From positions 1 to 64,000 of the forward strand of contig PHCI01000009.1 in NCBI GenBank assembly GCA_002842205.1: 64,000 bases of DNA. Direction: 5' to 3'. Positions 16,386 to 26,453 of this stretch are shown here, in pieces. The notes beneath the pieces were generated by a model, which saw nothing but the letters and a program-made list of their open reading frames with translations, had not been told where the DNA came from and did no database searches. The position numbers and the translations under genes were made by a program. Source of the stretch: Betaproteobacteria bacterium HGW-Betaproteobacteria-3 (GTDB lineage Bacteria > Pseudomonadota > Gammaproteobacteria > Burkholderiales > Burkholderiaceae_C). Position 1 is the first letter of the stretch; each line of letters opens with the position of its first letter.

Positions 16386-17051
16386 ATGCAAATTACCGCC
16401 AACACCACAGCGTCAACGTCAGGGTCGGCCAGTTCCAGCCTGGCATCGGGCACCACCACGGCCGCCGAGCAACAGGACCGCTTCATGAAATTGCTGGTGG
16501 CCCAGATGAAGAACCAGGACCCGCTCAAGCCGCTGGACAACGCCGAACTGACCAGCCAGATTGCCCAGATCAACACCGTCGCTGGGATCGAAAAGCTCAA
16601 TGCCAGCGTGGAGTCCCTCAGCGGCGGCTTCGCCGGACTGCTGACCCAGGGCGCCACGCAAATGGTGGGTCGGGATGTTCTGGTGGAAGGCAATCAGCTG
16701 GTGTTGAAAGACGGCGCTGCGCGCGGCGGGTTTGATCTTTCCGCTGCGGCGTCGGCCACCAAGCTTGAAATTCTGGACAGCGCAGGGCGCGTGGTTCAGA
16801 CGCTGAATCCGGGGGCCTCCCCGGCCGGCGTCAAGTTGTTCAGCTGGGACGGCCGTGGTGCCGACGGCTCGGTGCTGCCCGACGGCGACTACAAGTTCAA
16901 GGTGACCGCAAGCAACGGCACTGCGGCGGTGGATTCGGTGGCACTCGGCGTGGCGGGCGTGCAGGCGGTGACCTGGTCCGGTGCCGGAATCCAGATCGAT
17001 CTGGGCAATCGGGGCGTGGTCGCGTACGGCGACGTCTTCTCGTTCCTGTAA
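16386..17051 (+). CDS. flgD: hook cap protein FlgD
   Basis: FlgD caps the growing hook and guides FlgE assembly. The 221-residue product has the conserved N-terminal export region (QDRFMKLLVAQMKNQDPLKP, then LDNAELTSQIAQINT) and a C-terminal FlgD Ig-like and Tudor-like part containing FSWDGRGADGSVLPDGDY. Length is typical. Confidence 0.96.
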   Translation: MQITANTTASTSGSASSSLASGTTTAAEQQDRFMKLLVAQMKNQDPLKPLDNAELTSQIAQINTVAGIEKLNASVESLSGGFAGLLTQGATQMVGRDVLVEGNQLVLKDGAARGGFDLSAAASATKLEILDSAGRVVQTLNPGASPAGVKLFSWDGRGADGSVLPDGDYKFKVTASNGTAAVDSVALGVAGVQAVTWSGAGIQIDLGNRGVVAYGDVFSFL

Positions 17052-17075
17052 TCAATTCATTCAAAGGAGCAATCC

Positions 17076-18308
17076 ATGGGCTTTCAACAAGGTGTCAGCG
17101 GTCTCAACGCGGCGTCGCGCAATCTGGACGTGATTGGCAACAACATTGCCAACGCCAACACGGTCGGTGCCAAGCTGTCACGGGCAGAGTTTGCCGACGT
17201 GTACGCCAGCGCGTCGTCCAATCTCGGCAGCAACGCGGTGGGCATTGGCGTGCGGGTGGACGCCGTGACGCAGCAGTTCACGCAGGGCAATCTGCGCACG
17301 ACGGAAAATCCGCTCGACATGGCCATCAATGGCCGTGGCTTTTTCCGGATGTCCAACAACGGCGACGTCACATTCACCCGTGCCGGCCAGTTTCAACTGG
17401 ACCAGACGGGTTTTGTCGTCAACTCGCAAGGCGCACGGTTGACCGGCTTTGGCGTTGACGCCACAGGGCAGATCGCCACAGGTGTTCCCACGGACATCCA
17501 GCTGCCCACCGGCGGCATCGCCCCGCAAGTCACGTCCACCGCCGATCTGACGCTCAATCTGGATGCGGCCAGCACGGTGCCAGCCAGCGCTTTTGCCATC
17601 ACCGATGCATCGTCGTACACCGGCGCGACCTCGCTGGCCGTCTTTGACGGGCAGGGCAACGAGCAAGCTGTTTCCCTGTACTTCCGCCGCACCGCCACGG
17701 CCAACGAATGGGAAGTGTTCGCTGCTTTTGACGGCCAGACGCTGCCGCTCGGGGGGCCTCCAGCCCCGGTGGGCAATGTCACCTTCAGCCCGCAGGGCAC
17801 GCTGGTGTCGCCTGCGGCACCGGCCGGGCTGTCACTGAATCTGCCGTTCTCGGCCGCGTCTGGCGGGCCTTCCAATGTGGCGCTGAACTTCCCCGGCACC
17901 ACGCAGTTCGGTTCACCCTTTGGGGTGACCCAGGTGTCGCAGAACGGGTTTGCGGCCGGTCGGCTTTCGGGGTTTTCCATCACGCCCGAAGGCGCGATCC
18001 AGGCCCGATTCTCCAACGGTCAGACGCAAATTCGCGGGCAGGTCGCGCTGGCAGATTTCCGCAACCCGCAGGGCCTGGTGCCGATTGGCAACAACCAGTG
18101 GGCGCAAACGCTGGCCTCAGGGCAACCCAGCGTGAGTGCGCCAGGCAGTGGCAACCTGGGGGTGGTGCAGGGAGGGGCGCTGGAGGAATCCAACGTTGAA
18201 CTGACCCAGCAACTGGTGGACATGATCACCGCGCAGCGGTCCTATCAGGCCAACGCACAGACCATTCAGGCGCAGGACCAGATCATGCAGACGCTGGTCA
18301 ACCTCTGA
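17076..18308 (+). CDS. flgE: flagellar hook protein FlgE
   Basis: FlgE polymerises into the hook. The 410-residue protein begins MGFQQGVSGLNAASRNLDVI with the GNNIANANTVG rod/hook motif, has the NPLDMAINGRGFFRM segment common to hook-basal-body proteins, and ends with the C-terminal helix ELTQQLVDMITAQRSYQANA. AAAGGAGCAATCC precedes the start. It sits between flgD and flgF in the canonical order. Confidence 0.97.
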   Translation: MGFQQGVSGLNAASRNLDVIGNNIANANTVGAKLSRAEFADVYASASSNLGSNAVGIGVRVDAVTQQFTQGNLRTTENPLDMAINGRGFFRMSNNGDVTFTRAGQFQLDQTGFVVNSQGARLTGFGVDATGQIATGVPTDIQLPTGGIAPQVTSTADLTLNLDAASTVPASAFAITDASSYTGATSLAVFDGQGNEQAVSLYFRRTATANEWEVFAAFDGQTLPLGGPPAPVGNVTFSPQGTLVSPAAPAGLSLNLPFSAASGGPSNVALNFPGTTQFGSPFGVTQVSQNGFAAGRLSGFSITPEGAIQARFSNGQTQIRGQVALADFRNPQGLVPIGNNQWAQTLASGQPSVSAPGSGNLGVVQGGALEESNVELTQQLVDMITAQRSYQANAQTIQAQDQIMQTLVNL

Positions 18309-18333
18309 TCTGACAGCCGTCTGAAGTCGCATC

Positions 18334-19068
18334 ATGGACCGCCTCATCTACACCGCCGCATCGGGCGCCAGGGCGCTGACCCAGCGTCAGGATTCGATTG
18401 CCAACAATCTGGCCAACGCCAACACGCCGGGCTTTCGCGCCGATCTGGTTGCCTTTCGGGCGGTGCCCGTGCGCGGCGAAGGTGCCACCACGCGGGTGAT
18501 GAGCCTTGAGGCGACTGCCGGGTTTGACGCAAAAAGCGGTGACATCCAGACCACCGGACGCAGTCTTGACGTTGCGATTCACGGTGACGGCTATCTGGCC
18601 GTGCAAACCGGCAATGGCGACGAGGTGTACACCCGCAATGGCGGCCTGGAAGTGAGTGCCGAAGGTTTGCTGGTCACGCGGACCGGCCTCGCGGTGGTCG
18701 GCGACGGGGGGCCGCTGAACGTTCCTGCGGACGCGCAGGTCAGCATTGGCTCGGACGGCACCGTCACGGCCAAGCAGGGCACGGGACCGGCACTGCAGGT
18801 TGGGCGACTGAAGCTCGTCAACCCCGAGGCGGGTGAGCTGGTCAAGGGTGCGGACGGCTTGCTTCGCACCCGCACGGGCGATCCTGCGCCCGCAGACGAA
18901 ACGGTGCGCGTCACCGACGGCGCCATCGAGTCGAGCAATGTCAATGTGGTCGAGGCCATGGTCAGCATGATCGCCGTGGCGCGCCAGTTCGAAACGCAAA
19001 TGAAACTGCTCCAGACTGCCGAGCAGAACGATCAACGTGCCACACAGTTGCTGGCCCATGCCGGCTGA
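18334..19068 (+). CDS. flgF: flagellar proximal rod protein FlgF
   Basis: Rod subunit of 244 residues. The N-terminus MDRLIYTAASGARALTQRQD and SIANNLANANTPGFRADL are characteristic of FlgF, followed by SLDVAIHGDGYLAV. The C-terminal helix contains NVVEAMVSMIAVARQFETQM. It lies 25 bases after flgE. Confidence 0.96.
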   Translation: MDRLIYTAASGARALTQRQDSIANNLANANTPGFRADLVAFRAVPVRGEGATTRVMSLEATAGFDAKSGDIQTTGRSLDVAIHGDGYLAVQTGNGDEVYTRNGGLEVSAEGLLVTRTGLAVVGDGGPLNVPADAQVSIGSDGTVTAKQGTGPALQVGRLKLVNPEAGELVKGADGLLRTRTGDPAPADETVRVTDGAIESSNVNVVEAMVSMIAVARQFETQMKLLQTAEQNDQRATQLLAHAG

Positions 19069-19098
19069 TCTGAACCTCAGCGACCGAAAGGAAAAATC

Positions 19099-19881
19099 AT
19101 GATTCGATCCTTGTGGATTGCCAAGACCGGGCTCGAGGCCCAGCAGATGCAACTGGACACCATCACGCACAACCTGGCGAACGTGTCCACCAACGGCTAC
19201 AAGCGCAGTCATGCCGTTTTTGAAGACCTGCTCTACCAGAACCTGCGTCAATCCGGGGCCCCTTCCACCCAGCAAACCCAGTTGCCCACAGGCTTGCAAC
19301 TGGGCACCGGTGTGCGCCCGGTTTCGACCGCCCGCAACTTCAGCCAGGGCAATCTCCAGCAAACGAGCAATTCGCTGGACCTGGCGATCAACGGCCAGGG
19401 GTTTTTCCAGATCACGCAGCCGGACGGGTCGGTGGGCTACACCCGCGACGGATCTTTCCAGGTGGATGCGCAGGGGCAGATCGTCAACGCCAACGGCAAC
19501 CCCCTGAGTCCGACGATCACCGTGCCAGCCAATGCGCAGAATGTCACGGTGGCGCAGGACGGCACCGTCAGCGCCACGGTACCGGGTTCGACCACGCCGC
19601 AGCAGCTTGGCCAGATTCAGCTGGCCAGCTTCATCAATCCGGCCGGACTGGACCCGAAGGGGGGCAACCTGTTTGCCGAAACTGCGGCGTCGGGAAACCC
19701 CCAGACCGGAAACGCCGGTGCCAACGGGTTGGGCGTGCTGAACCAGGGATTTGTGGAAACCTCGAACGTCAATGTCGTGGAAGAACTCGTCGCCATGATT
19801 CAGACGCAGCGCGCGTACGAAATCAATTCCAAGGCCATCCAGACGTCCGACCAGATGCTGGGGCGGCTTGCACAACTCTGA
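19099..19881 (+). CDS. flgG: flagellar distal rod protein FlgG
   Basis: FlgG forms the distal rod. The 260-residue protein starts [20 protein letters not shown], with [14 protein letters not shown] and [14 protein letters not shown], and ends with the conserved [20 protein letters not shown] helix. Length matches E. coli FlgG (260). AAAGGAAAA precedes the ATG. Confidence 0.97.
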   Translation: MIRSLWIAKTGLEAQQMQLDTITHNLANVSTNGYKRSHAVFEDLLYQNLRQSGAPSTQQTQLPTGLQLGTGVRPVSTARNFSQGNLQQTSNSLDLAINGQGFFQITQPDGSVGYTRDGSFQVDAQGQIVNANGNPLSPTITVPANAQNVTVAQDGTVSATVPGSTTPQQLGQIQLASFINPAGLDPKGGNLFAETAASGNPQTGNAGANGLGVLNQGFVETSNVNVVEELVAMIQTQRAYEINSKAIQTSDQMLGRLAQL

Positions 19882-19904
19882 CTTTTAACCTTCAAGGGCT
19901 GAAC

Positions 19905-20627
19905 ATGCAAAATCTTGCTCTCGCACACGGGCGTGGTGACCGGATCACGCGTGCGTGGCGTCTCATGGCGGGTTTCGGTGTAGGGGTGCTGGCATCGGGT
20001 TGTTCCGTGGTGACGCCTCCCACGGTCGACATGCTCACCACCGCCCCGCTCGTCACCCCGTCGGCCGTGGCCGCGCCACCTCCCGCCAATGGGTCCATAT
20101 TCCAGTCGGTGTCGTACCGGCCGCTGTTTGAGGATCGCCGCGCCCGGCTGGTGGGCGACGAGCTCACCATCCAGATCGAGGAGCGGGTGACGGCCAGCCA
20201 GCAGTCGTCCAGCAAGATAGACCGAACCGGCTCGACCCAGGCCGGTATCTCGGTCGCTCCGGTATTGAAATCAAAATTTCTGGACCGGTTCACCCAGTTG
20301 GAAGGCTCGTCAAAGATTGCGTCAGACGCCAAGGGGCAGACCGACAGCACCAATACGTTCTCGGGAACGATCACGGTATTGGTCAAGGAGGTGCTGCCCA
20401 ACGGCAATCTGCTGGTCTCGGGAGAAAAGCAGTTGGGCGTGAACGACAACGTTGACGTCATGCGGTTTTCCGGCATCGTGAACCCGCGCGCGATCCGGGC
20501 CGGCAATGTGGTGAGTTCGGCGGAGGTCGCCGAGGCCCGGCTTGAACAGCGTGGGCGTGGCGATATCGGGCGCAGCCAGGGGTTAGGCTGGCTTTCCAGG
20601 TTCTTTTTGAGCTTCATCCCGATCTAA
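19905..20627 (+). CDS. flgH: flagellar L-ring lipoprotein FlgH
   Basis: FlgH forms the outer-membrane L ring. The 240-residue product has a signal peptide with lipobox LASGC (Cys at about residue 33). Family segments include SLFEDRRARLVGDELTI-like residues near 70-90, KGQTDSTNTFSGTITVLVKE and SGEKQLGVNDNVDVMRFSGI. The C-terminus ends FLSFIPI. The N-terminus is somewhat longer than in E. coli; the internal ATG at 19965 is an alternative start. Confidence 0.95.
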   Translation: MQNLALAHGRGDRITRAWRLMAGFGVGVLASGCSVVTPPTVDMLTTAPLVTPSAVAAPPPANGSIFQSVSYRPLFEDRRARLVGDELTIQIEERVTASQQSSSKIDRTGSTQAGISVAPVLKSKFLDRFTQLEGSSKIASDAKGQTDSTNTFSGTITVLVKEVLPNGNLLVSGEKQLGVNDNVDVMRFSGIVNPRAIRAGNVVSSAEVAEARLEQRGRGDIGRSQGLGWLSRFFLSFIPI

Positions 20628-20673
20628 AGTCGCCCCAGAATTGGCCGAAGACACCCTCCAAAGAGCCAATTTC

Positions 20674-21828
20674 ATGTTGCTGCTGCAAAACCACCTTTTC
20701 CGTCTGACGGCCTGCGCTGCATTGAGTGCCGGGTTGTCCCTGTTTTCGGCCGGCACCGTAGCGGCTCAAGGCGTGGGGATCGCGGAAAGAATCAAGGATA
20801 TTGGCTCCTTTTCGGGCGTTCGGACCAACCAGTTGATCGGTTATGGCGTCGTGGTGGGGCTGGACGGGAGCGGCGACGCGACGAACCAGGTGCAATTCAC
20901 GGGCCAAAGCGTGCAGTCCCTGTTGAACCAGTTCGGCGTGACTTTGCCGCCAGGCGTGACACCACAAATGCGAAATGTGGCGGCGGTCATGATCACGACG
21001 GCGCTGCCGGCGTTTGCCCAGCCGGGGCAGCAAATCGACATCACGGTGTCGTCACTCGGCAATGCGAAAAGCCTGCGTGGCGGCACCTTGCTGCTCACGC
21101 CGCTGCGCGGTGCGGACGGGCAGATCTACGCCATGGCCCAGGGTAATCTGGTCATTGGCGGCGCAGGGGCAGCGGCCGGTGGCAGCAAGGTTCAGATCAA
21201 CCACTTGTCGGCGGGGCGCATCCCTGCCGGCGCGACCGTCGAGCGCACGGTCCCCAACGCCGCGCTGGCGGGCAATTTCGTGCAGCTCGAACTCAATCAG
21301 ACCGATTTTTCGGCCGCACAGCGCGTGGCCGAGGTCATCAACAAACGCATGGGTTCGGCTGGGGAGCTCCTGGCACAACCGCTGGACGGCCGGGTGGTCC
21401 AGATCCGCATGCCGCAGGACGGCAATCGGGTGGCGTTCCTGGCGGGCATCGAAAGCCTGGAAGTCACTCTGGCAGCCCCGCTCGCCCGGGTCATCGTGAA
21501 CGCCCGGACCGGCTCTGTGGTCATGAATCAGGCCGTCAAGCTGGGGCCGAGCGCCGTGGCCCATGGCTCGCTTTCGGTCACGATCTCCAGCACGCCGGTG
21601 GTGAGTCAGCCCGGTGCTTTTGCCGGTGGCCAGACCGTGGTGACCGAAAAAACCGATATCCGTGTGCAGCAGGATGGCGGTGCCCTGTTCAATGTGACGG
21701 CGGGCGCCAATCTGGCCGACATCGTCAAGGCGTTGAATGCGTTGGGTGCCAACGCACAGGACCTGATCGGGATTCTGCAGGCCTTGAAGGTGGCCGGCGC
21801 GCTCAAAGCCGAACTGGAGATCATCTGA
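20674..21828 (+). CDS. flgI: flagellar P-ring protein FlgI
   Basis: FlgI forms the periplasmic P ring. From this ATG the product has 384 residues beginning MLLLQNHLFRLTACAALSAG, a signal peptide cleaved near VAAQG, followed by the conserved IAERIKDIGSFSGVRTNQLI, GYGVVVGLDGSGD and the NVAAVMITTALPAFAQPGQ segment. The longer frame from 20641 would spoil the signal peptide, so the internal ATG is preferred. The stop overlaps the flgJ start by one base. Confidence 0.96.
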   Translation: MLLLQNHLFRLTACAALSAGLSLFSAGTVAAQGVGIAERIKDIGSFSGVRTNQLIGYGVVVGLDGSGDATNQVQFTGQSVQSLLNQFGVTLPPGVTPQMRNVAAVMITTALPAFAQPGQQIDITVSSLGNAKSLRGGTLLLTPLRGADGQIYAMAQGNLVIGGAGAAAGGSKVQINHLSAGRIPAGATVERTVPNAALAGNFVQLELNQTDFSAAQRVAEVINKRMGSAGELLAQPLDGRVVQIRMPQDGNRVAFLAGIESLEVTLAAPLARVIVNARTGSVVMNQAVKLGPSAVAHGSLSVTISSTPVVSQPGAFAGGQTVVTEKTDIRVQQDGGALFNVTAGANLADIVKALNALGANAQDLIGILQALKVAGALKAELEII

Positions 21829-22721
21829 TGACCGCGCTGCCTCAGGTTTCGTCCAATGCGCTGAGCATCGACAGTCGGTCGCTGGACAGCCTGCGCCATG
21901 CCGCCGCGCAGGATCCGAAGTCGGCGATGCGTCAGGCAGCGGTGCAGTTCGAGTCCATCTTCATGCAGATGGTCATGAAAAGCATGCGCGAGGCCACTTC
22001 GAAGAGCGGATTGATGGACTCGTCGAGCGTGGACACGTTCACCGGCATGCTGGACACCCAAATGACCCAGAAATGGGGGGGGCGTGCCGGTGGGTTGGCC
22101 GACATGATCGAGCGTCAACTCTCCAGGAACATGCCGGCAACACCCTCTGGCGTCTCGAACCCCGACCTGCCTTCCGGGCGCGAGCGGGGGGCTGGAGCGC
22201 CGTCGATGACGGGGCGTCCGGTGGGCATCGCGCCTGGCGGCGCGAATCCGGAGCAGGTGGCGTTCGTCCAGAAGATGAGCGTGCACGCGCAGGCCGCCGA
22301 ACGCGAGACCGGGGTTCCCGCCTCCTTCATCCTCGGGCAGGCCGCACTCGAATCCGGCTGGGGCCGGGGCGAGATCAGGAATGGGGACGGATCGCGGGCA
22401 TTCAATCTGTTGGGCGTCAAGGCCACGGGCAACTGGAAAGGTGCCACCACCGATGTGGTGACCACGGAGTATGTGGACGGAAAAGCGATGAAAACCGTGG
22501 AGAAGTTCCGGGCCTACGGGTCGTACCAGGAAGCGTTTTCAGACTATGCCCGCATGATCTCGAACAGCACGCGTTACGGCGATGTCGTTCGCGGCGCGCG
22601 CACGGCCGAGTCGTTTGCGACGGGGATGCAAAAAGCGGGCTACGCCACGGATCCCGCCTACGCCAACAAGCTGAGTCGCACCATCAACCAGACGCTTGCC
22701 TTGCAACGCGCCATGGTCTGA
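21828..22721 (+). CDS. flgJ: rod-cap protein and muramidase FlgJ
   Basis: FlgJ caps the growing rod and opens peptidoglycan. The 297-residue protein has the N-terminal rod-scaffold part (about 1-100, with AAVQFESIFMQMVMKSMREA) and a C-terminal glucosaminidase-type domain (about 145-297) containing ETGVPASFILGQAALESGWG and the AFNLLGVKA segment; the Glu in ALESGWG is the expected catalytic acid. Its two-domain form is the normal beta/gamma-proteobacterial one. Confidence 0.95.
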   Translation: MTALPQVSSNALSIDSRSLDSLRHAAAQDPKSAMRQAAVQFESIFMQMVMKSMREATSKSGLMDSSSVDTFTGMLDTQMTQKWGGRAGGLADMIERQLSRNMPATPSGVSNPDLPSGRERGAGAPSMTGRPVGIAPGGANPEQVAFVQKMSVHAQAAERETGVPASFILGQAALESGWGRGEIRNGDGSRAFNLLGVKATGNWKGATTDVVTTEYVDGKAMKTVEKFRAYGSYQEAFSDYARMISNSTRYGDVVRGARTAESFATGMQKAGYATDPAYANKLSRTINQTLALQRAMV

Positions 22722-22736
22722 CCGGAGGGAGTTCTC

Positions 22737-24629
22737 ATGAGTATCGGACTGCTGAACATCGGGACCCGGAGTCTTGGCGCGGCCCAGGCGGCGCTGAACA
22801 CCATCGGGCACAACATTGCCAACGTCAATACGACAGGATTTTCCCGGCAGGAGGCGGTGCTCTCCACGGCCAATGGGCAATTCACGGGAGCAGGATTTTT
22901 CGGCAACGGTGTGGACGTCACCACGGTGCGGCGTCAATACGACCAGTTTCTGACGGCCGCAGTGCAGTCCAATGAAGCACGGGCGGCCGCAGATGCCGCG
23001 CGTGCCAATCAGCTCAATCAACTCGACCGCCTGTTTGCCTCGCCCGAGCTGGGAGTGGGCGCTGCGATGGACAGCGCGTTCTCTGCCTTGGGTGACGTGG
23101 CCAACCGCCCGGGCGACAACGCTGCCCGCCAGACGTTCCTGGCACGTGCAAACCAGTTGGCTGGAACCCTCAACACGGTGGCTGACCGGCTCGGTGAGCT
23201 GGACCGCCGGAACGAGGAGCAGATTCGCACGACGGTGAGTCAGGTCAACTCCAGACTCTCGGAGGTGGCGCTTTTGAACAAGCAGATTGCCGAGAGCACC
23301 GGCACCGGCCATTCGGCGAACGACCTTCTGGACAAGCGCGATACGGCCATCGTCGAGCTGAACCGGTTGATACGGGTCAACACCGTGGCGGCCGACGACG
23401 GGACCCTGAACGTGTTCACGAATGGCGGGGAAGCGCTGGTGCTTGGCGGGACGGTGGCGCGCCTGGGTGCGACACCCAGCGCGGAGGACGCAACGCATTT
23501 GCAGTTGACCTTGACGGTCGGCAGCGGGACGGTGAACCTGGCCGCCAACGCACTCGGGGGCGGTTCACTGGCGGGTTTGCTGCGCTTTCGTGACGAAGAC
23601 CTGGCCAGCGCGATGAACGAGATCGGGCGCATCGCCACGGTCATCGCGGATGGTTTCAACGCCATGCAGAACGCTGGCATTGACGCCACCGGATCGCCTG
23701 GCGCACCGATGTTCACGCTGGCGTCGCCCAAGGTGCTGACCCATGCGGGCAACAGCGGAACGCAGGGCTTGCAGGTCACGGTATCGGACGCCGCGTTGCT
23801 CAAGGCCAGCGACTACAAGGTGACTTATGACGGCACAAACTACACGGTGATCCGCATTGCCGACGGGAATGTGACCACGCCTTTGACGTTCCCGACCACC
23901 GTGGATGGGCTCAACTTCATACCCGGCGCCACCGGAACCATGAACGCGGGGGACTCCTTTCTGGTTCGGCCGCTCTCGGAAGCCGGGGCGTCGTTGAAGA
24001 TGCAACTGCTGGCGCCTGGTCAGATCGCGACCGGCCTGGCGGCAACCGTGCAGGTGGGAGCGGCCAACCAGGGCGCGGCCAGTGTTCTGGCGTTCGCCGT
24101 GACCGCCAATACCGCAAGCACCGGGCAACCCGTCACGCTGGCCTTTACGTCGCCAACGCAATACGAAATCACCGACACGGGCACAGGGGCTTCACTGGGA
24201 ACCGGCGCCTACACCCCTGGCGCCCCCATCAGCCTCAACGGTTGGGAGCTCACCCTGAACGGGCCGGCGGTGACGGGCGACACGTTCGCCGTCGGACCCA
24301 CCGCCTCGCCGCAGGTGGACAACCGGAATGCCTTGCGCATGCTGGGGCTGGCCAACGAACGCTCGGTGGACGGCGGGACCTTGAACGAGGCTTATGCCGG
24401 ACTGATCGGGGATGTCGGGGTGCGTGTCCAGTCGGCGCGGCAGGCGTCTTCCCTGTCGGGGCAGGTTTTGAGTGACGCCGTGTCGCGCCAGCAGCAGGTG
24501 TCGGGTGTCAACCTCGACGAAGAAGCGGCCAACCTGCTGCGCTACCAGCAGGCCTATCAGGCGTCTGCCAAGCTGATCCAGACCGCACAAAATCTTTTCG
24601 ATACTTTGATCGCGACCGTGGGTCGCTGA
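22737..24629 (+). CDS. flgK: hook-filament junction protein FlgK (HAP1)
   Basis: FlgK joins hook and filament. The 630-residue product starts MSIGLLNIGTRSLGAAQAAL, contains TIGHNIANVNTTGFSRQEAV, and ends with the typical GVNLDEEAANLLRYQQAYQA and SAKLIQTAQNLFDTLIATVG helix. The central region (about 330-520) is larger than in E. coli FlgK (547), as is common for this variable surface part. GGAGGGAG precedes the ATG. Confidence 0.96.
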   Translation: MSIGLLNIGTRSLGAAQAALNTIGHNIANVNTTGFSRQEAVLSTANGQFTGAGFFGNGVDVTTVRRQYDQFLTAAVQSNEARAAADAARANQLNQLDRLFASPELGVGAAMDSAFSALGDVANRPGDNAARQTFLARANQLAGTLNTVADRLGELDRRNEEQIRTTVSQVNSRLSEVALLNKQIAESTGTGHSANDLLDKRDTAIVELNRLIRVNTVAADDGTLNVFTNGGEALVLGGTVARLGATPSAEDATHLQLTLTVGSGTVNLAANALGGGSLAGLLRFRDEDLASAMNEIGRIATVIADGFNAMQNAGIDATGSPGAPMFTLASPKVLTHAGNSGTQGLQVTVSDAALLKASDYKVTYDGTNYTVIRIADGNVTTPLTFPTTVDGLNFIPGATGTMNAGDSFLVRPLSEAGASLKMQLLAPGQIATGLAATVQVGAANQGAASVLAFAVTANTASTGQPVTLAFTSPTQYEITDTGTGASLGTGAYTPGAPISLNGWELTLNGPAVTGDTFAVGPTASPQVDNRNALRMLGLANERSVDGGTLNEAYAGLIGDVGVRVQSARQASSLSGQVLSDAVSRQQQVSGVNLDEEAANLLRYQQAYQASAKLIQTAQNLFDTLIATVGR

Positions 24630-24644
24630 GCCCGGAGATTTCTG

Positions 24645-25844
24645 ATGCGAATCGCCACATTGAACGCCTCGTTGAACGCATTTGACGGCATCGCAGCCCG
24701 ACAGGCCAGGGTGGACCAGCTGCAGGGTCAGATGTCGACGGGCCTTCGGGTCAACTCGCCGGGCGACGACCCGGTGGCGGCGTCCCAGGCCGAGCTTGCA
24801 CGGTCGCGGCTTGCACGGATCGACCAGGACCAGCGCGCGGCCAGCCTTTCAACCAGCATCATGGCGATGGCCGACGGCACTCTGGCGGAAGGGACCAATC
24901 TGTTGCAGAGCTTCCGGGAGACCATGGTGTCTGCAGGGAACGGTGCGTTCTCGGCGGGCGACCGGAACATCCTGGCCCAGCAGTTGCGCTCGACGCGGGA
25001 TGCTTTCTTGACGCTCGCCAATTCGACGGACGGTGCGGGCGGGTTTGTGTTTGGAGGGCAGGGCACCGTGAGCAATCCGATGGCGATCGCGGGGGGGGCG
25101 GCCTACGTGCCCGCAGCCGGGCAACAACGGATCGGCGAGGGGGCGCGGTTTGCGACCACGATCGACGGCCGCTCCACATTTGTTTCATTGCCGCAAGGCA
25201 ATGGGGTGTTTGTCACGGCTTCGGCGGCTGGCAATACCGGTCAGGGTTATATCGACCCGGGCGCGGTGGTGAGTCCGGGCGCCTTGACGGGACAAAGCTA
25301 CCAGGTGGTGCTGAGCGCTGCGGTGCCCTCGGGATTGACCTACAGTGTGACGAACGTCACCACGGGCGCGCCCGTTGCCGGCCTGCAGAATCAGCCGTTC
25401 ACTCCCGGCCAGGCACTGGACATCGACGGGCAGCGCGTGACGATTTCCGGCACGCCGGCCGCGGGGGATGCGTTTGACCTGCAACCCAGCACCAACCAGA
25501 GCATTTTTGAAACCCTGGACCAGGCCATTGCCCTGCTTGAGAATCCCGTACAGACGGCGCAGTATCCAGAGCAGCTTCAGCGGCTGCAAGCCAGTGTGGA
25601 TCGCGCGCTCGACCGCATGGTGTTGACCCGTACGACCATTGGCGAAGAGATGCGTGGTGTGGAGACGGCCGTGCGGAACAACGAACTGCTTGGCCTCAAC
25701 ACGGAGCAGCGCCGAAGTGATCTGCAGGATCTTGACTTCGCCAAAGCCATCTCCGAATTCCAGAAAAACCAGGGGGGACTCCAGGCGGCGCTGCAGTCCT
25801 ATTCCAGTGTGGCAAAGCTGTCGCTGATGGAACTGATCCGCTGA
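24645..25844 (+). CDS. flgL: hook-filament junction protein FlgL (HAP3)
   Basis: FlgL is the second junction protein between hook and filament. The 399-residue product has flagellin-like ends: [20 protein letters not shown] near the N-terminus and LDFAKAISEFQKNQGGLQAA at the C-terminus. It is the last gene of the flgB operon. The centre (about 130-290) is variable. No strong T-tract terminator was seen after the stop. Confidence 0.95.
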   Translation: MRIATLNASLNAFDGIAARQARVDQLQGQMSTGLRVNSPGDDPVAASQAELARSRLARIDQDQRAASLSTSIMAMADGTLAEGTNLLQSFRETMVSAGNGAFSAGDRNILAQQLRSTRDAFLTLANSTDGAGGFVFGGQGTVSNPMAIAGGAAYVPAAGQQRIGEGARFATTIDGRSTFVSLPQGNGVFVTASAAGNTGQGYIDPGAVVSPGALTGQSYQVVLSAAVPSGLTYSVTNVTTGAPVAGLQNQPFTPGQALDIDGQRVTISGTPAAGDAFDLQPSTNQSIFETLDQAIALLENPVQTAQYPEQLQRLQASVDRALDRMVLTRTTIGEEMRGVETAVRNNELLGLNTEQRRSDLQDLDFAKAISEFQKNQGGLQAALQSYSSVAKLSLMELIR

Positions 25845-25912
25845 CGCGGATTCGATGGGCTGGAGATCGGACCCCGGCGCGGGGCGTTTCCCGCGTCAGG
25901 GTTCCGCGGCGA

Positions 25913-26260
25913 TCAGGCCAGAACGGCGCGAACCAGCTCAGAGCGGGAAAGTGAACTTGGGCGATGCACCATGCGCCCGGGCCTGGCTACGGGCGCCGCT
26001 TGGGGCGTTGGGCAGACCGGCTCGGCAGCTTGCGCGGTCGCACCGTCTTCTACTTCGGCCATCGCATCGATCAAAAGGTCGGCCGCCTGCATTTGCGCGG
26101 TGCGAACGGACTTGGGGGTTGGCTTGTCCAGCGGCCTGTAGTGCCGGGATGGCACCGACGAAGCGGCCGCGCATGCGGCAATCCTGTCCCGTTGCTCGGG
26201 GAAAAGCATCGCGAATGGGTTGGGCGCCTGGGGCGTTGTGAATGCCGTGTGGGTGTTCAT
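25913..26260 (-). CDS. hypothetical protein, 115 residues
   Basis: I do not recognise this protein. The chosen ATG has an almost perfect Shine-Dalgarno (AAGGAGGT) five bases upstream, which decides it over the longer frame starting at 26395. The product begins MNTHTAFTTPQAPNPFAMLF, is rich in Ala and Pro, has a short helical stretch (RTAQMQAADLLIDAMAEVED) and ends SLSRSELVRAVLA. No signal peptide or membrane segment is visible. It faces flgL and lies beside an HDOD gene on the same strand. Function is unknown. Confidence 0.6.
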   Translation of the reverse strand: MNTHTAFTTPQAPNPFAMLFPEQRDRIAACAAASSVPSRHYRPLDKPTPKSVRTAQMQAADLLIDAMAEVEDGATAQAAEPVCPTPQAAPVARPGRMVHRPSSLSRSELVRAVLA

Positions 26261-26398
26261 GGAAACCTCCTTCATATGGACCGTGATCGGTAACCAAATG
26301 ATGCATCCGGTTTCAGCTGCGCTGAAGTCAGTCCATGCCGCGACCTCTTGTCGGGGATCGGATGACAGGATGTCTGTGCCCGACAGACGCACCATGCC

Positions 26399-26414
26399 GG
26401 GAGCCTGTCGAAAG
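26399..26414 (+). repeat. fragment of the GAGCCTGTCGAA dispersed repeat
   Basis: GGGAGCCTGTCGAAAGCG matches the core of a second dispersed repeat seen at 49339-49370 and 63361-63390. Only the core is preserved here. Confidence 0.5.
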
Positions 26415-26453
26415 CGTGGTTTTACAGGAACAATGTCACGCTATTCGGCAAAT

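Noticed and set aside
18298-19875. 525-codon open frame antisense to flgF and flgG
   Set aside because: Spans two recognised rod genes and has no recognisable domain.
26261-26340. Sigma-28 promoter for the hypothetical gene at 25913-26260
   Set aside because: An ACCGATCA stretch exists on the minus strand but no -35 element is found at 11-12 bases.
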